Positions 42,262 to 51,325 are shown, numbered from the stretch's first letter. The stretch: 64,000 nt of DNA from Bacteroidota bacterium (GCA_023417065.1 JAEZGH010000194.1:1-64000), one strand, 5' to 3'. Made by a program: numbers and translations. Notes: generated by a model not told the origin, from the sequence alone.

Positions 42262-42708
42262 ATGACAAGCTTTTTTGAACACCAGCGCACCAGCTACAAA
42301 CGCAATTACATGCGTAACCTGATTGCCCTTGCATCGACAGACGGTGCCCTTGATCCCGAGGAAACCAGACTTATTTACAGCATCGGCGCACGCCGGGGAC
42401 TAAAAGATTGGCAGATAGCCGAACTTCTTGAGGATACATCGTCTCACATATTTTTCATCCCTGAGTCTGTTAACAACAGGATGAACCTGCTTTTCGATGT
42501 GATGCAGATTGTATTTGCCGATGGCATGGTCACATCTACCGAACATGTCTTTATAACGAACATCATTAAGGCACTTGACTTACAGCCGGACCTCGTTCAC
42601 GAACTGATCACCCTGTTTGAGGCCCGCACTCCCACGATGTTGGAATGGAACGAATTCATCGAGAGCGTTGTGGAAATCGATTCACGCAAATTCTTAACTA
42701 TTCTTTAG
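42262..42708 (+). CDS. TerB-like domain protein
   Basis: From the ATG at 42262 this 148-residue all-helical protein carries two repeats typical of the TerB/DjlA N-terminal fold: LIALASTDGALDPEETRLI and MQIVFADGMVTSTEHVFI. In this family the acidic residues after the alanine-aspartate-glycine turns can bind metal. The upstream TTG at 42220 would add 14 residues of no family character. No tellurite-resistance genes are nearby, so the name reflects fold only. It lies between two metallopeptidase genes. Confidence 0.72.
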   Translation: MTSFFEHQRTSYKRNYMRNLIALASTDGALDPEETRLIYSIGARRGLKDWQIAELLEDTSSHIFFIPESVNNRMNLLFDVMQIVFADGMVTSTEHVFITNIIKALDLQPDLVHELITLFEARTPTMLEWNEFIESVVEIDSRKFLTIL

Positions 42709-42754
42709 GCGTTCCAATAAGCTTTGTTTTACTGGCGGAAAAGCGAAATCGTCC

Positions 42755-42762
42755 TAATTTTG
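42755..42762 (+). promoter_or_regulatory. -7 element for the M3 peptidase gene
   Basis: TAATTTTG matches TAnnTTTG exactly, 19 nt before the ATG at 42782. A TTTG box lies upstream but at a longer spacing than usual (42722-42725). Confidence 0.5.
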
Positions 42763-42781
42763 CCTTGTAAACAAAGACCTT

Positions 42782-44503
42782 ATGGAAACAGTAGAGAAAA
42801 TAACGCGCCCGGTAAGGAAATTCCTGCCGGAAGACTTCAAGGTGACAACATGGGAATCTCTAGAGTCATTCTTCAATGAGTTGCTCAATCGTTCCATCGG
42901 GTCGCCGGATGAGCTGAAGCAATGGTTCTCTGACCGCAGCGAACTAGAGTCAGTAATCAGTGAAGACCTCGCATGGCGTTACATCAGGATGACCTGCTAC
43001 ACAGAAAATAAAGAATACCTCCAGGCATACCAGGATTTCATTCAGCATATACAGCCAAAGATTTCTCCCGTCGTCGACGCATTGAACAAGAAGGCAGCCG
43101 CGTCTCCTTACCTGCCGGAACTGGAAAGATTAACAGGTTTTGATATCATGATTCGAAATCTGAAAAAGGAAATTGAAATCTTCCGGGAGCAGAATGTTCC
43201 GCTGTTTACGGAAATCAATACTGAGACACAAAAGTACGCGCAGATTGCCGGTGCCATGACGATTGAGCACGATGGCAAGGAATTGACGTTGCCCCAGGCC
43301 TCAGTACTGTTGATGTCGACAGACAGGAACCTCCGTAAATCTGTTTATGACAAAATAACTGAGCGCCGGCTCCGCGATAAGGATGAACTCGATTCGCTGT
43401 TTACCAAACTAATCGGGCTTCGGCATCAGGTTGCCGTAAACGCAGGATTTAAAAACTTCCGCGATTATATGTTCCGCGCTCTGGGCCGGTTCGATTACAC
43501 TCCTCAGGATTGCTTTGATTTCCATCAGGCGATACAACGGGAAGTTGTTCCAATGCTGAATGATCTTTCGGTAGAGCGTAAAGCTGCGCTGAAAGTCGAC
43601 ACCCTTCGTCCGTGGGATAAGGCTGTTGACCCCGAGGGACGCGATGCGCTCAAGGCATTTTCCGATGGCAAGGAACTGGCGGAAAAAACTATTGAAGTAT
43701 TTACTAAACTCGATCCCTATCTGGGGCAATGTCTTGCAATCATGCGTGAGATGGGCCACCTCGATCTGGAAAGCCGCAAGGGAAAAGCTCCGGGAGGATA
43801 CAATTATCCGCTTGCAGAAATCGGCGTTCCGTTCATCTTCATGAATGCCACTTCTACACTTCGCGACATGGTTACCATCATGCACGAAGGCGGTCACGCA
43901 ATTCACAATTTCCTTACGCGCGATCTGGAACTCAACGATTTCAAATCAACGCCTTCTGAAGTAGCTGAACTCGCATCAATGTCGATGGAGTTGATATCGA
44001 TGGATCATTGGGATACATTCTTCTCCAATGACGAGGACCTCAAACGCGCCAAGCGCGAACATCTCGAAGATATTATCGAAACACTTCCCTGGGTGGCAAC
44101 CATCGACAAGTTTCAGCATTGGATCTACGAACATCCCGGTCACTCCGAAGACGAACGGAAGTCGGCATGGAACCGAATATTTGCTGAATTCTCCGACAGT
44201 GAAACCGATTGGTCAGGACTTCAATCTGCGAAGGACTATCTGTGGCAAAAACAATTACACCTTTACGAAGTTCCATTTTACTATATCGAATATGGTATGG
44301 CCCAACTGGGAGCAATTGCTGTGTGGCGTAACTACCGCAAGGATCCGAAGCTTGGATTGCAAGGCTACCAAAACGCGCTCAAGTTAGGATACCTGAAATC
44401 AATACCGGAGATATATGCCGCAGCCAATATCAAATTTGATTTCAGCTCAGCATACATTAAAGAACTCATGGATTTTGTTAAAGCCGAACTGGCTGCAATC
44501 TGA
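42782..44503 (+). CDS. M3 family oligoendopeptidase (PepF-like)
   Basis: This 573-residue cytoplasmic zinc peptidase cuts short peptides. The zinc site is MHEGGHAIHNF, with the third ligand Glu in PSEVAELASMSMEL. RDMVTIMHEGG and the C-terminal PFYYIEYGMAQLGA segment that contacts the peptide are also family features. The N-terminal helical half shows the usual low conservation. The ATG at 42782 follows a consensus -7 element closely. The SDR gene begins 2 nt after its stop, suggesting one transcript. Confidence 0.93.
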   Translation: METVEKITRPVRKFLPEDFKVTTWESLESFFNELLNRSIGSPDELKQWFSDRSELESVISEDLAWRYIRMTCYTENKEYLQAYQDFIQHIQPKISPVVDALNKKAAASPYLPELERLTGFDIMIRNLKKEIEIFREQNVPLFTEINTETQKYAQIAGAMTIEHDGKELTLPQASVLLMSTDRNLRKSVYDKITERRLRDKDELDSLFTKLIGLRHQVAVNAGFKNFRDYMFRALGRFDYTPQDCFDFHQAIQREVVPMLNDLSVERKAALKVDTLRPWDKAVDPEGRDALKAFSDGKELAEKTIEVFTKLDPYLGQCLAIMREMGHLDLESRKGKAPGGYNYPLAEIGVPFIFMNATSTLRDMVTIMHEGGHAIHNFLTRDLELNDFKSTPSEVAELASMSMELISMDHWDTFFSNDEDLKRAKREHLEDIIETLPWVATIDKFQHWIYEHPGHSEDERKSAWNRIFAEFSDSETDWSGLQSAKDYLWQKQLHLYEVPFYYIEYGMAQLGAIAVWRNYRKDPKLGLQGYQNALKLGYLKSIPEIYAAANIKFDFSSAYIKELMDFVKAELAAI

Positions 44504-44505
44504 TC

Positions 44506-45252
44506 ATGAAGCGAGTATTGCTGGTTACGGGAGGAAGCCGGGGTATTGGCGCGGCCATCGCGCGCCTCGCTGCTCACCGTGGTTATGCTGTAGCAATTAA
44601 TTACGTTTCACGCGACGATGAAGCGAATACACTCGTTGGTGGAATAACCAGAAAAGGTGGAGAAGCAATTGCGGTAAAGGCAGATCTTGCTAACGAATCA
44701 GATATAGTGCGGATGTTTGCTGAAGTAGATGAGAAACTCGGCACTGTCACCGATCTCGTGAACAATGCCGGCATACTGGAGCGTCAATCAGAGGTGAAGA
44801 ATATTTCTGCGGAAAGGATACGACGCATTTTCGCCGTGAACGCAATTGCACCCATGCTTTGTTCACAGGAAGCGATCCGGCGTATGGCGTTGAGCAACGG
44901 CGGGGGTGGGGGAAACATCGTGAATATTTCATCAACGGCGGTTAAACAAGGCGGTCCTTTTAACTACGTTGACTATGCAGCTTCCAAGGGAGCGCTTGAA
45001 GTTTTCACATTGGGATTAGCCAAAGAGCTTGCCGCTGATGGCATCCGGGTCAACGCAGTGCGTCCCGGAATGGTCTATACTGAAATTCATGCTTCAGGAG
45101 GCGATGCGCACCGCGTGGATAAGGTGAAGGATACGATTCCAATGAAGCGAGGAGGTAATCCTGATGAAATCGCGCAAGCTGCGCTTTGGCTGCTTTCAGA
45201 AGAAGCGTCCTACTGTACTGGATCTATCTTAGATGTCTCAGGCGGGAAGTAA
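44506..45252 (+). CDS. SDR family oxidoreductase (FabG-like)
   Basis: This 248-residue short-chain dehydrogenase has the NADP loop VTGGSRGIGAAIA, NNAGILE, the catalytic Ser in VNISSTAV and the YAASK pair of Tyr and Lys. A C-terminal GSILDVSGG resembles 3-oxoacyl reductases and sugar dehydrogenases. It follows the M3 peptidase gene by 2 nt. The substrate cannot be assigned. It ends 5 nt before a convergent gene, with no room for a terminator. Confidence 0.9.
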   Translation: MKRVLLVTGGSRGIGAAIARLAAHRGYAVAINYVSRDDEANTLVGGITRKGGEAIAVKADLANESDIVRMFAEVDEKLGTVTDLVNNAGILERQSEVKNISAERIRRIFAVNAIAPMLCSQEAIRRMALSNGGGGGNIVNISSTAVKQGGPFNYVDYAASKGALEVFTLGLAKELAADGIRVNAVRPGMVYTEIHASGGDAHRVDKVKDTIPMKRGGNPDEIAQAALWLLSEEASYCTGSILDVSGGK

Positions 45253-45257
45253 TCCGA

Positions 45258-45611
45258 CTATTCAATAGTCTTAAAGTTCGTCAGGATATAACCAGTCGGC
45301 ATCGCGCCAACGTCCACCATTTCCTGGAGGTCAACCTCAATTCGGCTTTCTTTCTTGGGCATCTCTCGCCCCGGAAGATGTACCAGCAGCTCGTCACCGA
45401 GAGCTGGCGTTAAATAGATTCCGCTTGAAAACGAAATCACTTCCTCAACTTCCAGAAGTACATAGTCTTCATCAAGATCTTTAACATGCGCGATTAAGCG
45501 TATGGAATGCGAAGAGACAGTGGGAAAAGAATCCGCAGAAAGCAGCGTGCCCTGTGAGTTTGATCCGAAACAGGGTAGAAAGAGATAAGCTATCAGTACG
45601 GCAACCTTCAT
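45258..45611 (-). CDS. Hypothetical exported protein
   Basis: From the ATG at 45611 this 117-residue protein begins MKVAVLIAYLFLPCFGSNSQG, a signal peptide with a possible cysteine before the cleavage site. The mature part is a small beta-rich domain (LIAHVKDLDEDYVLLEVEEV, then GDELLVHLPG). The reading frame is open further upstream, but those residues lack family character and would bury the signal. It is downstream of marR on the same strand. I recognise no family. Confidence 0.6.
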   Translation of the reverse strand: MKVAVLIAYLFLPCFGSNSQGTLLSADSFPTVSSHSIRLIAHVKDLDEDYVLLEVEEVISFSSGIYLTPALGDELLVHLPGREMPKKESRIEVDLQEMVDVGAMPTGYILTNFKTIE

Positions 45612-45700
45612 ACACAATGACACTTTGCCATCTCCGTGCAAATCTGTTGCCCGCGAATCCAGTCGCACTTTTGAGGTGAATGCGCTAATGTGTGGGATAA

Positions 45701-46147
45701 TTACCCCCTTGCCCGATCGAGGAGATCGCTGAGGAGGGTAGCTTCTTCGCTGGACAATTTCAACAAATTGTCGAGCTCCTGCCGGTGAGGTTGCAGCTTT
45801 TCAAGAAGCGCCAAACCATCCGTTGTAATGAAGATATCGCTTGCCCGTTTGTCTACAGGGCAGACTTTTCGCTCGACGAGACCTTTTCCGGCCAGACGAT
45901 CAAGTAGCCGCGATACATCAGAGTTTTTGTCGAGCATCCTGGACTTAATCTCGGTTCCCGATATGCCCTTTGGGTAGCAGCCTTTAAGAATACGGAGAAT
46001 GTTGAATTGCTGCGAAGTGATGCCAAAGGGTTTGAAGAAATCCTGTTGCCGGCTCATCACCCAGTTGGAGGTGAAGATAAGATTGATCAACGCTTTCTGA
46101 TGCGGTGACGAAAAACGCGGTTGTTTAATTTCTTCTTCGAGTTTCAT
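45701..46147 (-). CDS. MarR family transcriptional regulator
   Basis: This 148-residue winged-helix repressor has the recognition region LDKNSDVSRLLDRLAGKGLV and the wing RKVCPVDKRASDIFIT, as in MarR proteins. FGITSQQFNILRIL is the preceding conserved helix. The gene is 49 nt downstream of the YceI gene on the same strand, with a strong tetraloop hairpin in that gap. A 14-bp palindrome upstream of the YceI start is a plausible binding site. The single cysteine in the wing (VCPVD) and one at KGCYP could permit redox control, but this is speculation. Confidence 0.88.
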   Translation of the reverse strand: MKLEEEIKQPRFSSPHQKALINLIFTSNWVMSRQQDFFKPFGITSQQFNILRILKGCYPKGISGTEIKSRMLDKNSDVSRLLDRLAGKGLVERKVCPVDKRASDIFITTDGLALLEKLQPHRQELDNLLKLSSEEATLLSDLLDRARG

Positions 46148-46160
46148 TCCGTATAAAGCA

Positions 46161-46188
46161 AAAGCAGAAGAGTTTCCTCTTCTGCTTT
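46161..46188 (-). terminator. GAAA-tetraloop hairpin between yceI and marR
   Basis: Read on the minus strand, AAAGCAGAAGAG and CTCTTCTGCTTT form a perfect 12-bp stem with a GAAA loop, followed by TTGCTTT. It lies 8 nt behind the YceI stop and ends 13 nt before the marR ATG, so it can stop or limit transcription into marR. Confidence 0.8.
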
Positions 46189-46196
46189 CGTAAGAT

Positions 46197-46775
46197 TTAT
46201 GCTTTCTTATCCAACTCCACTTTAATATCCAGCTCTACTTCATCACCTACGACCAGCTCACCGCCGGGAGCTTTATTGCTCCAGGTAAGTCCGTAGTCCT
46301 GACGATTGATGGATCCTCTGAATTTGAAACCAGATTTAGTACCGCGGCCAGTATTTACAGTTTGTCCGCCTGTTACGTCGAATTCCACTTTCTTTGTAAC
46401 TCCCTTCATCGTGAAGTCGCCTTTCAACTTGTATTTCGCACCGTTTTTAACCAGCGTACCTTTGAATGTGATTTCAGGATGTTTTTCAGCATCGAAAAAA
46501 TCAGGTGATTTCAGGTGACCATCACGTCTTTCGTTGTCAGTATCGATAGAGGCTACTTTCGCTGTGAATGTTACTTCTGCGCCGTCGAAGTCGTTTTCAG
46601 ACTTTGTAACGACAGTACCCTGATAGTCTTTGAACTTTCCTTCTGTTTCAGCTACCGCCATGTGGGTCACGCTAAAGCCAATTTTGGAGTGTACGTTGTC
46701 GATGGTCCAAGTAGTTTGTGCAAAAACGGCAGAGCTGCTGACCACCAGTGCGATTAGAAAGTTGATTTTTTTCAT
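46197..46775 (-). CDS. YceI family periplasmic protein
   Basis: From the ATG at 46775 this 192-residue protein has a signal peptide (MKKINFLIALVVSSSAVFAQ) and a YceI-type lipocalin-like domain: TTWTIDNVHSKIGFSVTHM at the start and LTWSNKAPGGELVVGDEVEL near the end. The family forms a beta-barrel that binds isoprenoid-like lipids in the periplasm. The longer frame adds a hydrophobic leader not expected in the family. It precedes marR on the same strand and has a palindrome in its promoter, so regulation by that protein is likely. Confidence 0.9.
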   Translation of the reverse strand: MKKINFLIALVVSSSAVFAQTTWTIDNVHSKIGFSVTHMAVAETEGKFKDYQGTVVTKSENDFDGAEVTFTAKVASIDTDNERRDGHLKSPDFFDAEKHPEITFKGTLVKNGAKYKLKGDFTMKGVTKKVEFDVTGGQTVNTGRGTKSGFKFRGSINRQDYGLTWSNKAPGGELVVGDEVELDIKVELDKKA

Positions 46776-46798
46776 AAGTGTGTGTGTTTCTTTTTGTG

Positions 46799-46837
46799 CA
46801 AGTATATAGAAAAAAATCATGTGCATGTTTAAACATG
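46799..46837 (-). promoter_or_regulatory. Promoter with palindromic operator upstream of yceI
   Basis: The 14-bp perfect palindrome CATGTTTAAACATG lies at 46824-46837, 49 nt before the YceI ATG. On the minus strand TATACTTG (46806-46799) is one mismatch from TAnnTTTG, so the palindrome overlaps the expected -33 region. A repressor such as the adjacent MarR protein would block transcription there. Confidence 0.45.
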
Positions 46838-46903
46838 TAAAAATTAACTTGTAAATACTTGATGATCAGATCAAAACATTTCGAATCCCCTTATTTCTCC
46901 GGG

Positions 46904-47620
46904 CTACAGTTTCAGATAAAAGTCCCGTGAAAGGGACTTGAAATCCTCCGTCCATTCGGTGCCGTCCGCATACATTATTAGTTCACTGCGGGAAGTCTCC
47001 GATTCATGAAACACAAACTCCATCAGCCAGCGCTCGATCGGTTTTCCTGCTCGTGGGCGGAATTCACAGAGACGTGAGCAAAACAGTCCTCGCTGGATGG
47101 CGTACTCGCGCAGTATCGCCCCTTCTACAGGTGGAATTATCAAACTGAATTTCCCATCGGCTTCCAGCAAGTCGACCACAGCGTCTATCAGATCCTTAAA
47201 TGAAAGCGAAGCAGTATGTCGCGCCTCCTTGCGACGCTTGTCGGGGGGAAGGAAACTGTTAACAAAGAATGGCGGATTTGAAATGATGTGATCGAATTTG
47301 AAGTCTGGACGAAACTCCTGGATCCTGCCCGAATGAACCTTCACCTTATCCGGCCATGGAGAAGCGGCAACATTTCGCATCGCCTGGTCAGCGGCTTCGG
47401 GCTCTGCTTCTACGGCGTGTATAACAGCATCGGCGTCGGTACGTTGAGCAAGCATCAGTGCGATGACCCCCGAGCCGGTTCCGATATCTAATAATCGTTT
47501 TGCGCTAACAACCTCTACCCAGCATCCGACGAGCACACCATCAGTGCCTACTTTCATTGCTGCACCGGTGTGCTCAATTGAGAATTGCTTGAACTGGAAG
47601 TAAGGATTCTTTTTTTGCAT
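46904..47620 (-). CDS. tRNA1(Val) A37 N6-methyltransferase-like
   Basis: This 238-residue SAM-dependent methyltransferase resembles TrmN6/YfiC. FSIEHTGAAMKVGTDGVLVG is the conserved opening, LLDIGTGSGVIALMLAQ binds SAM, and IISNPPFF is the NPPF catalytic motif of N6-adenine and related methyltransferases. The C-terminal GKPIERWLMEF is family-like. The ATG at 47620 overlaps the region just upstream of the divergent oxidoreductase gene. Adenine at position 37 of tRNA is the expected target by family. Confidence 0.88.
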   Translation of the reverse strand: MQKKNPYFQFKQFSIEHTGAAMKVGTDGVLVGCWVEVVSAKRLLDIGTGSGVIALMLAQRTDADAVIHAVEAEPEAADQAMRNVAASPWPDKVKVHSGRIQEFRPDFKFDHIISNPPFFVNSFLPPDKRRKEARHTASLSFKDLIDAVVDLLEADGKFSLIIPPVEGAILREYAIQRGLFCSRLCEFRPRAGKPIERWLMEFVFHESETSRSELIMYADGTEWTEDFKSLSRDFYLKL

Positions 47621-47669
47621 GCTTGCAAATATGCTTATTTTACCATCATTAAGTCAAACAAACACTTTT

Positions 47670-48662
47670 ATGGCCGAAAAGATCCGTTGGGGGATTCTTG
47701 GATGTGGAAACATCGCGAAAAAATTTGCCGCCGATTTGCCGAGAGTCAGAGAGGCAGAACTCGTGGCAGTAGCATCGCGCGATGAACAGCGTGCGAAGGA
47801 TTTTGCGGAACAGTTTGGTGCATCGCAGTTCTATACAGACTACGAAGACCTCGTCAGGTCGTCGGTTGATGTGATCTACATTGCCACACCGCACGGGTTT
47901 CATTACGAACACGTGATGTTGTGCCTGAAGTACAGAAAGGCTGTGCTTTGTGAAAAAGCGTTTGCTATAAACTACCGGCAGGCTTCCGAAATGATCAATT
48001 ATGCACGTGAGCACAACATCTTCATTATGGAGGCATTCTGGAGCAAGTTTCTGCCGCAGTATAAGAAAGTAATTGAACTTCTCGACGGCGGTGTTATTGG
48101 CGACATTCGATGGTTTCAGGCAGATTTTGGATTCAAGGCTCCTGATCCCTTGCCTCAGCGCCTATACGATCCGTTGCTTGGTGGAGGAGCTCTTCTCGAT
48201 ATTGGCATTTATCCCGTGTTCTTTGCTCAGTCGTTGTTTGGCAAGCCATTGCAAATATCCGCGTCAATGACACCTTATCCTTCGGGCGTAGACGAACAGA
48301 TTTGCATGAGTCTTGTTCACCCCCAGAATATCATTTCTTCTCTCACGGGCACTTTCGCGGTCGAAACTCCCGTTCAGGCTGTGATATCAGGAACACTGGG
48401 ACGCATTGAAATCCGGAACCGTTTTCACAATCCGGCATCAACGATCTGGCTGGTACTGGGAAAAGATGGGAAACCGGAGGAGCAGGAAGTTTACCGCGAA
48501 GACGGCTCTGGCTACCAGTTTGAAGCGCAGCATGTAACGGATTGCCTACTGCGCGGTGTCACTGAAAGCCCTGTTATGACGCATCAGGATACGCTCGACC
48601 TGATGGAAACACTGGATGCTATTCGCAAGGCATGTGGTATCCATTACGAGGCGGATCGCTAG
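47670..48662 (+). CDS. Gfo/Idh/MocA family oxidoreductase
   Basis: From the ATG at 47670 this 330-residue NAD(P)-dependent dehydrogenase starts with RWGILGCGNIAKKFAADL, the dinucleotide loop. VIYIATPHGFHYEHV and LLGGGALLDIGIYPVFFAQ are conserved. The usual EKP motif reads VLCEKAFAIN, with Ala in place of Pro. The sequence resembles trans-1,2-dihydrobenzene-1,2-diol or glucose-fructose dehydrogenase-like members. It is transcribed away from trmN6-like with no intergenic space beyond 50 nt. The substrate is not assignable. Confidence 0.88.
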   Translation: MAEKIRWGILGCGNIAKKFAADLPRVREAELVAVASRDEQRAKDFAEQFGASQFYTDYEDLVRSSVDVIYIATPHGFHYEHVMLCLKYRKAVLCEKAFAINYRQASEMINYAREHNIFIMEAFWSKFLPQYKKVIELLDGGVIGDIRWFQADFGFKAPDPLPQRLYDPLLGGGALLDIGIYPVFFAQSLFGKPLQISASMTPYPSGVDEQICMSLVHPQNIISSLTGTFAVETPVQAVISGTLGRIEIRNRFHNPASTIWLVLGKDGKPEEQEVYREDGSGYQFEAQHVTDCLLRGVTESPVMTHQDTLDLMETLDAIRKACGIHYEADR

Positions 48663-48698
48663 AACAGGTGCAAAAGATTGGTCAGCAGCGCCGGCGTT

Positions 48699-50081
48699 TT
48701 ACTTCGGTAGTGCTGATAGTACACCCTCGACCAATGCCGCGTGATCGAAGTTGCCATGGTGGGTGACGCCAAGTCTTACAATCACAACCTTCCTGGAGGG
48801 GATGACGGTAACGGAGTTTTCTTCAAAGCCATCGAAGAGATACGCATCGTTCGGCAGGCCAGGATACTTGACCAACGACGCATCACCTTTTTTTCCCGCA
48901 TTTAGCCAGATTTGGGCACCATACTCCTGCAGGGGGGCGGCCTCTGCCGGTGTGATGGAGTACGTAACCCATCCCTCAGGAAGGATGCGCTCGCCGTTCC
49001 ACATACCATCATTCAGATATAAGAATCCAAATCTGGCCCAGTCGCGGGCTGACGCGTACCCGTATGATGAACCAACAAACGTTCCGGATGCGTCTAACTC
49101 CAGCGTTGTATTAACCATGCCAATCCGGTGAAACAGCTTTTTGTACGGAAAACTGTAGTATGCTGTGTCGCTCACAACGTGGCGGATCATCCGTGACAGA
49201 ATGTTGGTGGTTCCGCTGGAGTATTCGAAATGCGTTCCGGGTTCATACTCCAGTTTTCTTGACGCTGCGTATCGCCCCTTGTCGTCGCTTTTAATGAACA
49301 TGTTATGAAAGTCGGACGTGGGTACAAAGTAGCTTTCCTGCCACGCCAGGCCACTGCTCGCCTGAAGGAGGTTATTAAGTGTTATGCGAGATCTTTCGTC
49401 GTCTTTCCACTCGGGAATGGGAGGAGCCTGATCCAGTTCAAGTTTTCCTTCCTTTACAAGGATGCCCACCAACGCGTTAATGATACTCTTGGTCATTGAC
49501 CATCCCATATGTGGCGTGCGGTGATCGAATCCATCAGCGTATTGCTCAGCGACGAGTTTGCCATCGTATAGAACCACTACCGCATGCGTATTCACAGGTT
49601 TGTCCGGATCCGGTGATGCAAAAGCTTTATCGACGACCTGTTTGAGCAACGCATAGTCTATCTGCGGGTGCAGCTCCGTGGGAATCATATCGCCAGAAGG
49701 CCAGGAAATTGTATCAGGATTCAATCCCGCTATGGGGCGAGTCAGACTCTGACTGCGGACCTCCGGCTCAGGCTGTTCTGCCAGCAGGGTGCAGCCAAAC
49801 CCATCGCGATATATTGCTTTGCTGGTCTTCCACAGTATTGTTGCAGATACAGTTGAATCCTCGTAATTGATGCGTATGTCCCCGGAGCTTAATCCCGGGA
49901 ATACCTGCAGTTCTTTGCTGACTACACTTTCAGGTGTGCGCCCCGACAGGAAGACACAGGAACACATAATTTTTGCGTCCATACCCGCCATAACGGGAGG
50001 GAAAAACCATACGACATAACCAAATGCAACAACAAGGACCGCCAGAAACAGGACGAGGAGGGTACGAAATATCTTTTTCAT
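48699..50081 (-). CDS. Membrane-anchored serine hydrolase (beta-lactamase/class C-like)
   Basis: From the ATG at 50081 this 460-residue protein has an N-terminal membrane anchor (TLLVLFLAVLVVAFGYVVWF) and a periplasmic domain of the beta-lactamase/transpeptidase-like fold. GWSMTKSIINALVG carries the SxxK nucleophile and lysine, and FEYSSGTTNIL holds the YxS-type tyrosine. Family members include peptidases, esterases and 6-aminohexanoate-type hydrolases. The extra 20 codons upstream lack character. It is divergent from the TIGR02757 gene. The substrate is unknown. Confidence 0.88.
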   Translation of the reverse strand: MKKIFRTLLVLFLAVLVVAFGYVVWFFPPVMAGMDAKIMCSCVFLSGRTPESVVSKELQVFPGLSSGDIRINYEDSTVSATILWKTSKAIYRDGFGCTLLAEQPEPEVRSQSLTRPIAGLNPDTISWPSGDMIPTELHPQIDYALLKQVVDKAFASPDPDKPVNTHAVVVLYDGKLVAEQYADGFDHRTPHMGWSMTKSIINALVGILVKEGKLELDQAPPIPEWKDDERSRITLNNLLQASSGLAWQESYFVPTSDFHNMFIKSDDKGRYAASRKLEYEPGTHFEYSSGTTNILSRMIRHVVSDTAYYSFPYKKLFHRIGMVNTTLELDASGTFVGSSYGYASARDWARFGFLYLNDGMWNGERILPEGWVTYSITPAEAAPLQEYGAQIWLNAGKKGDASLVKYPGLPNDAYLFDGFEENSVTVIPSRKVVIVRLGVTHHGNFDHAALVEGVLSALPK

Positions 50082-50158
50082 AGGTTGAAGTCGTCCAAAA
50101 TAGAAATATTTACGATCGAAGTCGAAAGATTCAGCGGACAAGATGTAACGTTGCGCCT

Positions 50159-50998
50159 ATGGGATCGCCGAGAATGAGGAACGAAGCCTTGCTGGAATTC
50201 CTGGAATCAAAGGTCAGCCAGTACAACACGCCGGATTTTATTGAAAATGATCCGGTGAGCATTCCCCATAGTTTCTCGAAGCCTCAGGATATAGAGATTG
50301 CGGGTTTTTTCGCGGCCGTTTTTGCCTGGGGGCAGCGCCCCACGATAATCAAAAAGTGCCGTGAGCTCCTGGCAATGATGGACAACGACCCGCACAACTT
50401 CGTGCTGGGTCACTCTGAACGGGACCTGAGGCGACTTCTGTCTTTCCGTCATCGGACGTTCAACGCGACGGATACGCTTTATTTCGTGCGGTTCTTCAAC
50501 TGGTTTTACAGCGCGCATACATCTCTGTCGGAAGCTTTTTTGGTGTCGCCGTCCGATCTGCATGTCGGGCCGGCCCTTACGAGTTTTCATAATCTGTTCT
50601 TCAGCCTCCCCGAATTTCCGGAACGGACAAAGAAGCACATTGCCACCCCCGAACGAAAATCAACCTGTAAACGGATCAATATGTACCTGCGGTGGATGGT
50701 CCGCCATGACAATCAAGGGGTTGACTTCGGACTTTGGCGCAATATCCGGCCCAATCAGCTGGTTTGCCCGTTCGACCTGCACGTTGACAGGATTTCACGC
50801 AGACTCCGGCTAATCCGCCGGAAGCAAACCGACTGGCTCACAGCGCTGGAGTTGACTGAAGCGCTCAGAAAGTTTGACCCTGATGATCCCGTAAAGTATG
50901 ACTTCGCACTTTTCGGCCTGGGCGTGAATGAATTTTCCGGGCCTGTTGGACGGTCCCAGCTTCGCGGGTTGTTCAAAATGTCCCGGCGGCCGCGTTAG
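50159..50998 (+). CDS. TIGR02757 (DUF2400) family protein
   Basis: This 279-residue protein matches the TIGR02757 family. Early segments include IPHSFSKPQDIEIAGFFAAV and AWGQRPTIIKKCRELL, and later ones WRNIRPNQLVCPFDLHVDR and KYDFALFGLGV. The fold resembles helix-hairpin DNA glycosylase-type proteins by family lore, but its activity is unproven. The ATG at 50159 is used, and an ATG six codons on is possible. It is common in Bacteroidota and here sits alone before the respiratory operon. Confidence 0.88.
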   Translation: MGSPRMRNEALLEFLESKVSQYNTPDFIENDPVSIPHSFSKPQDIEIAGFFAAVFAWGQRPTIIKKCRELLAMMDNDPHNFVLGHSERDLRRLLSFRHRTFNATDTLYFVRFFNWFYSAHTSLSEAFLVSPSDLHVGPALTSFHNLFFSLPEFPERTKKHIATPERKSTCKRINMYLRWMVRHDNQGVDFGLWRNIRPNQLVCPFDLHVDRISRRLRLIRRKQTDWLTALELTEALRKFDPDDPVKYDFALFGLGVNEFSGPVGRSQLRGLFKMSRRPR

Positions 50999-51101
50999 TT
51001 GGTCTGGTCAATAGGGCAGACGTTATTTTAATGATAGCGCACGGGGCGTCGCGATGGCGAAACAACCCGCTCGTCATGGCGCTTACACACAATGCCTTGT
51101 G

Positions 51102-51115
51102 CCTTATATATAAGG
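51102..51115. repeat. 14-bp palindrome in the spacer before the act operon
   Basis: CCTTATATATAAGG is a perfect palindrome about 140 nt upstream of the act -7 element. The rest of the 327-base spacer (50999-51325) shows only the promoter motif. An operator function is possible but no regulator is adjacent. Confidence 0.4.
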
Positions 51116-51255
51116 AGTCCTATAACGGAGAAAGTTAATTATAATGATTCTAAATTACTCAGGGCTATCATCGAGTTAATGTTCCATTTTTTACCTTTCG
51201 GCTCTTTTTGCAGAAGGTGCAAAATCGATCAGGATTTTAGTGTTACGACTTAAAT

Positions 51256-51263
51256 TAAATTTG
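51256..51263 (+). promoter_or_regulatory. -7 element of the act-cta respiratory operon
   Basis: TAAATTTG is an exact TAnnTTTG match. The start would be near 51270, giving a leader of about 55 nt before the ATG at 51326. An ATG at 51269 would then be nearly leaderless, which supports the later start. Confidence 0.55.
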
Positions 51264-51325
51264 AAATAATGCGTTCCGATAGTAGATTTGCGCTGCTTGT
51301 TTTGAAAACGGACATTAATCCCATC

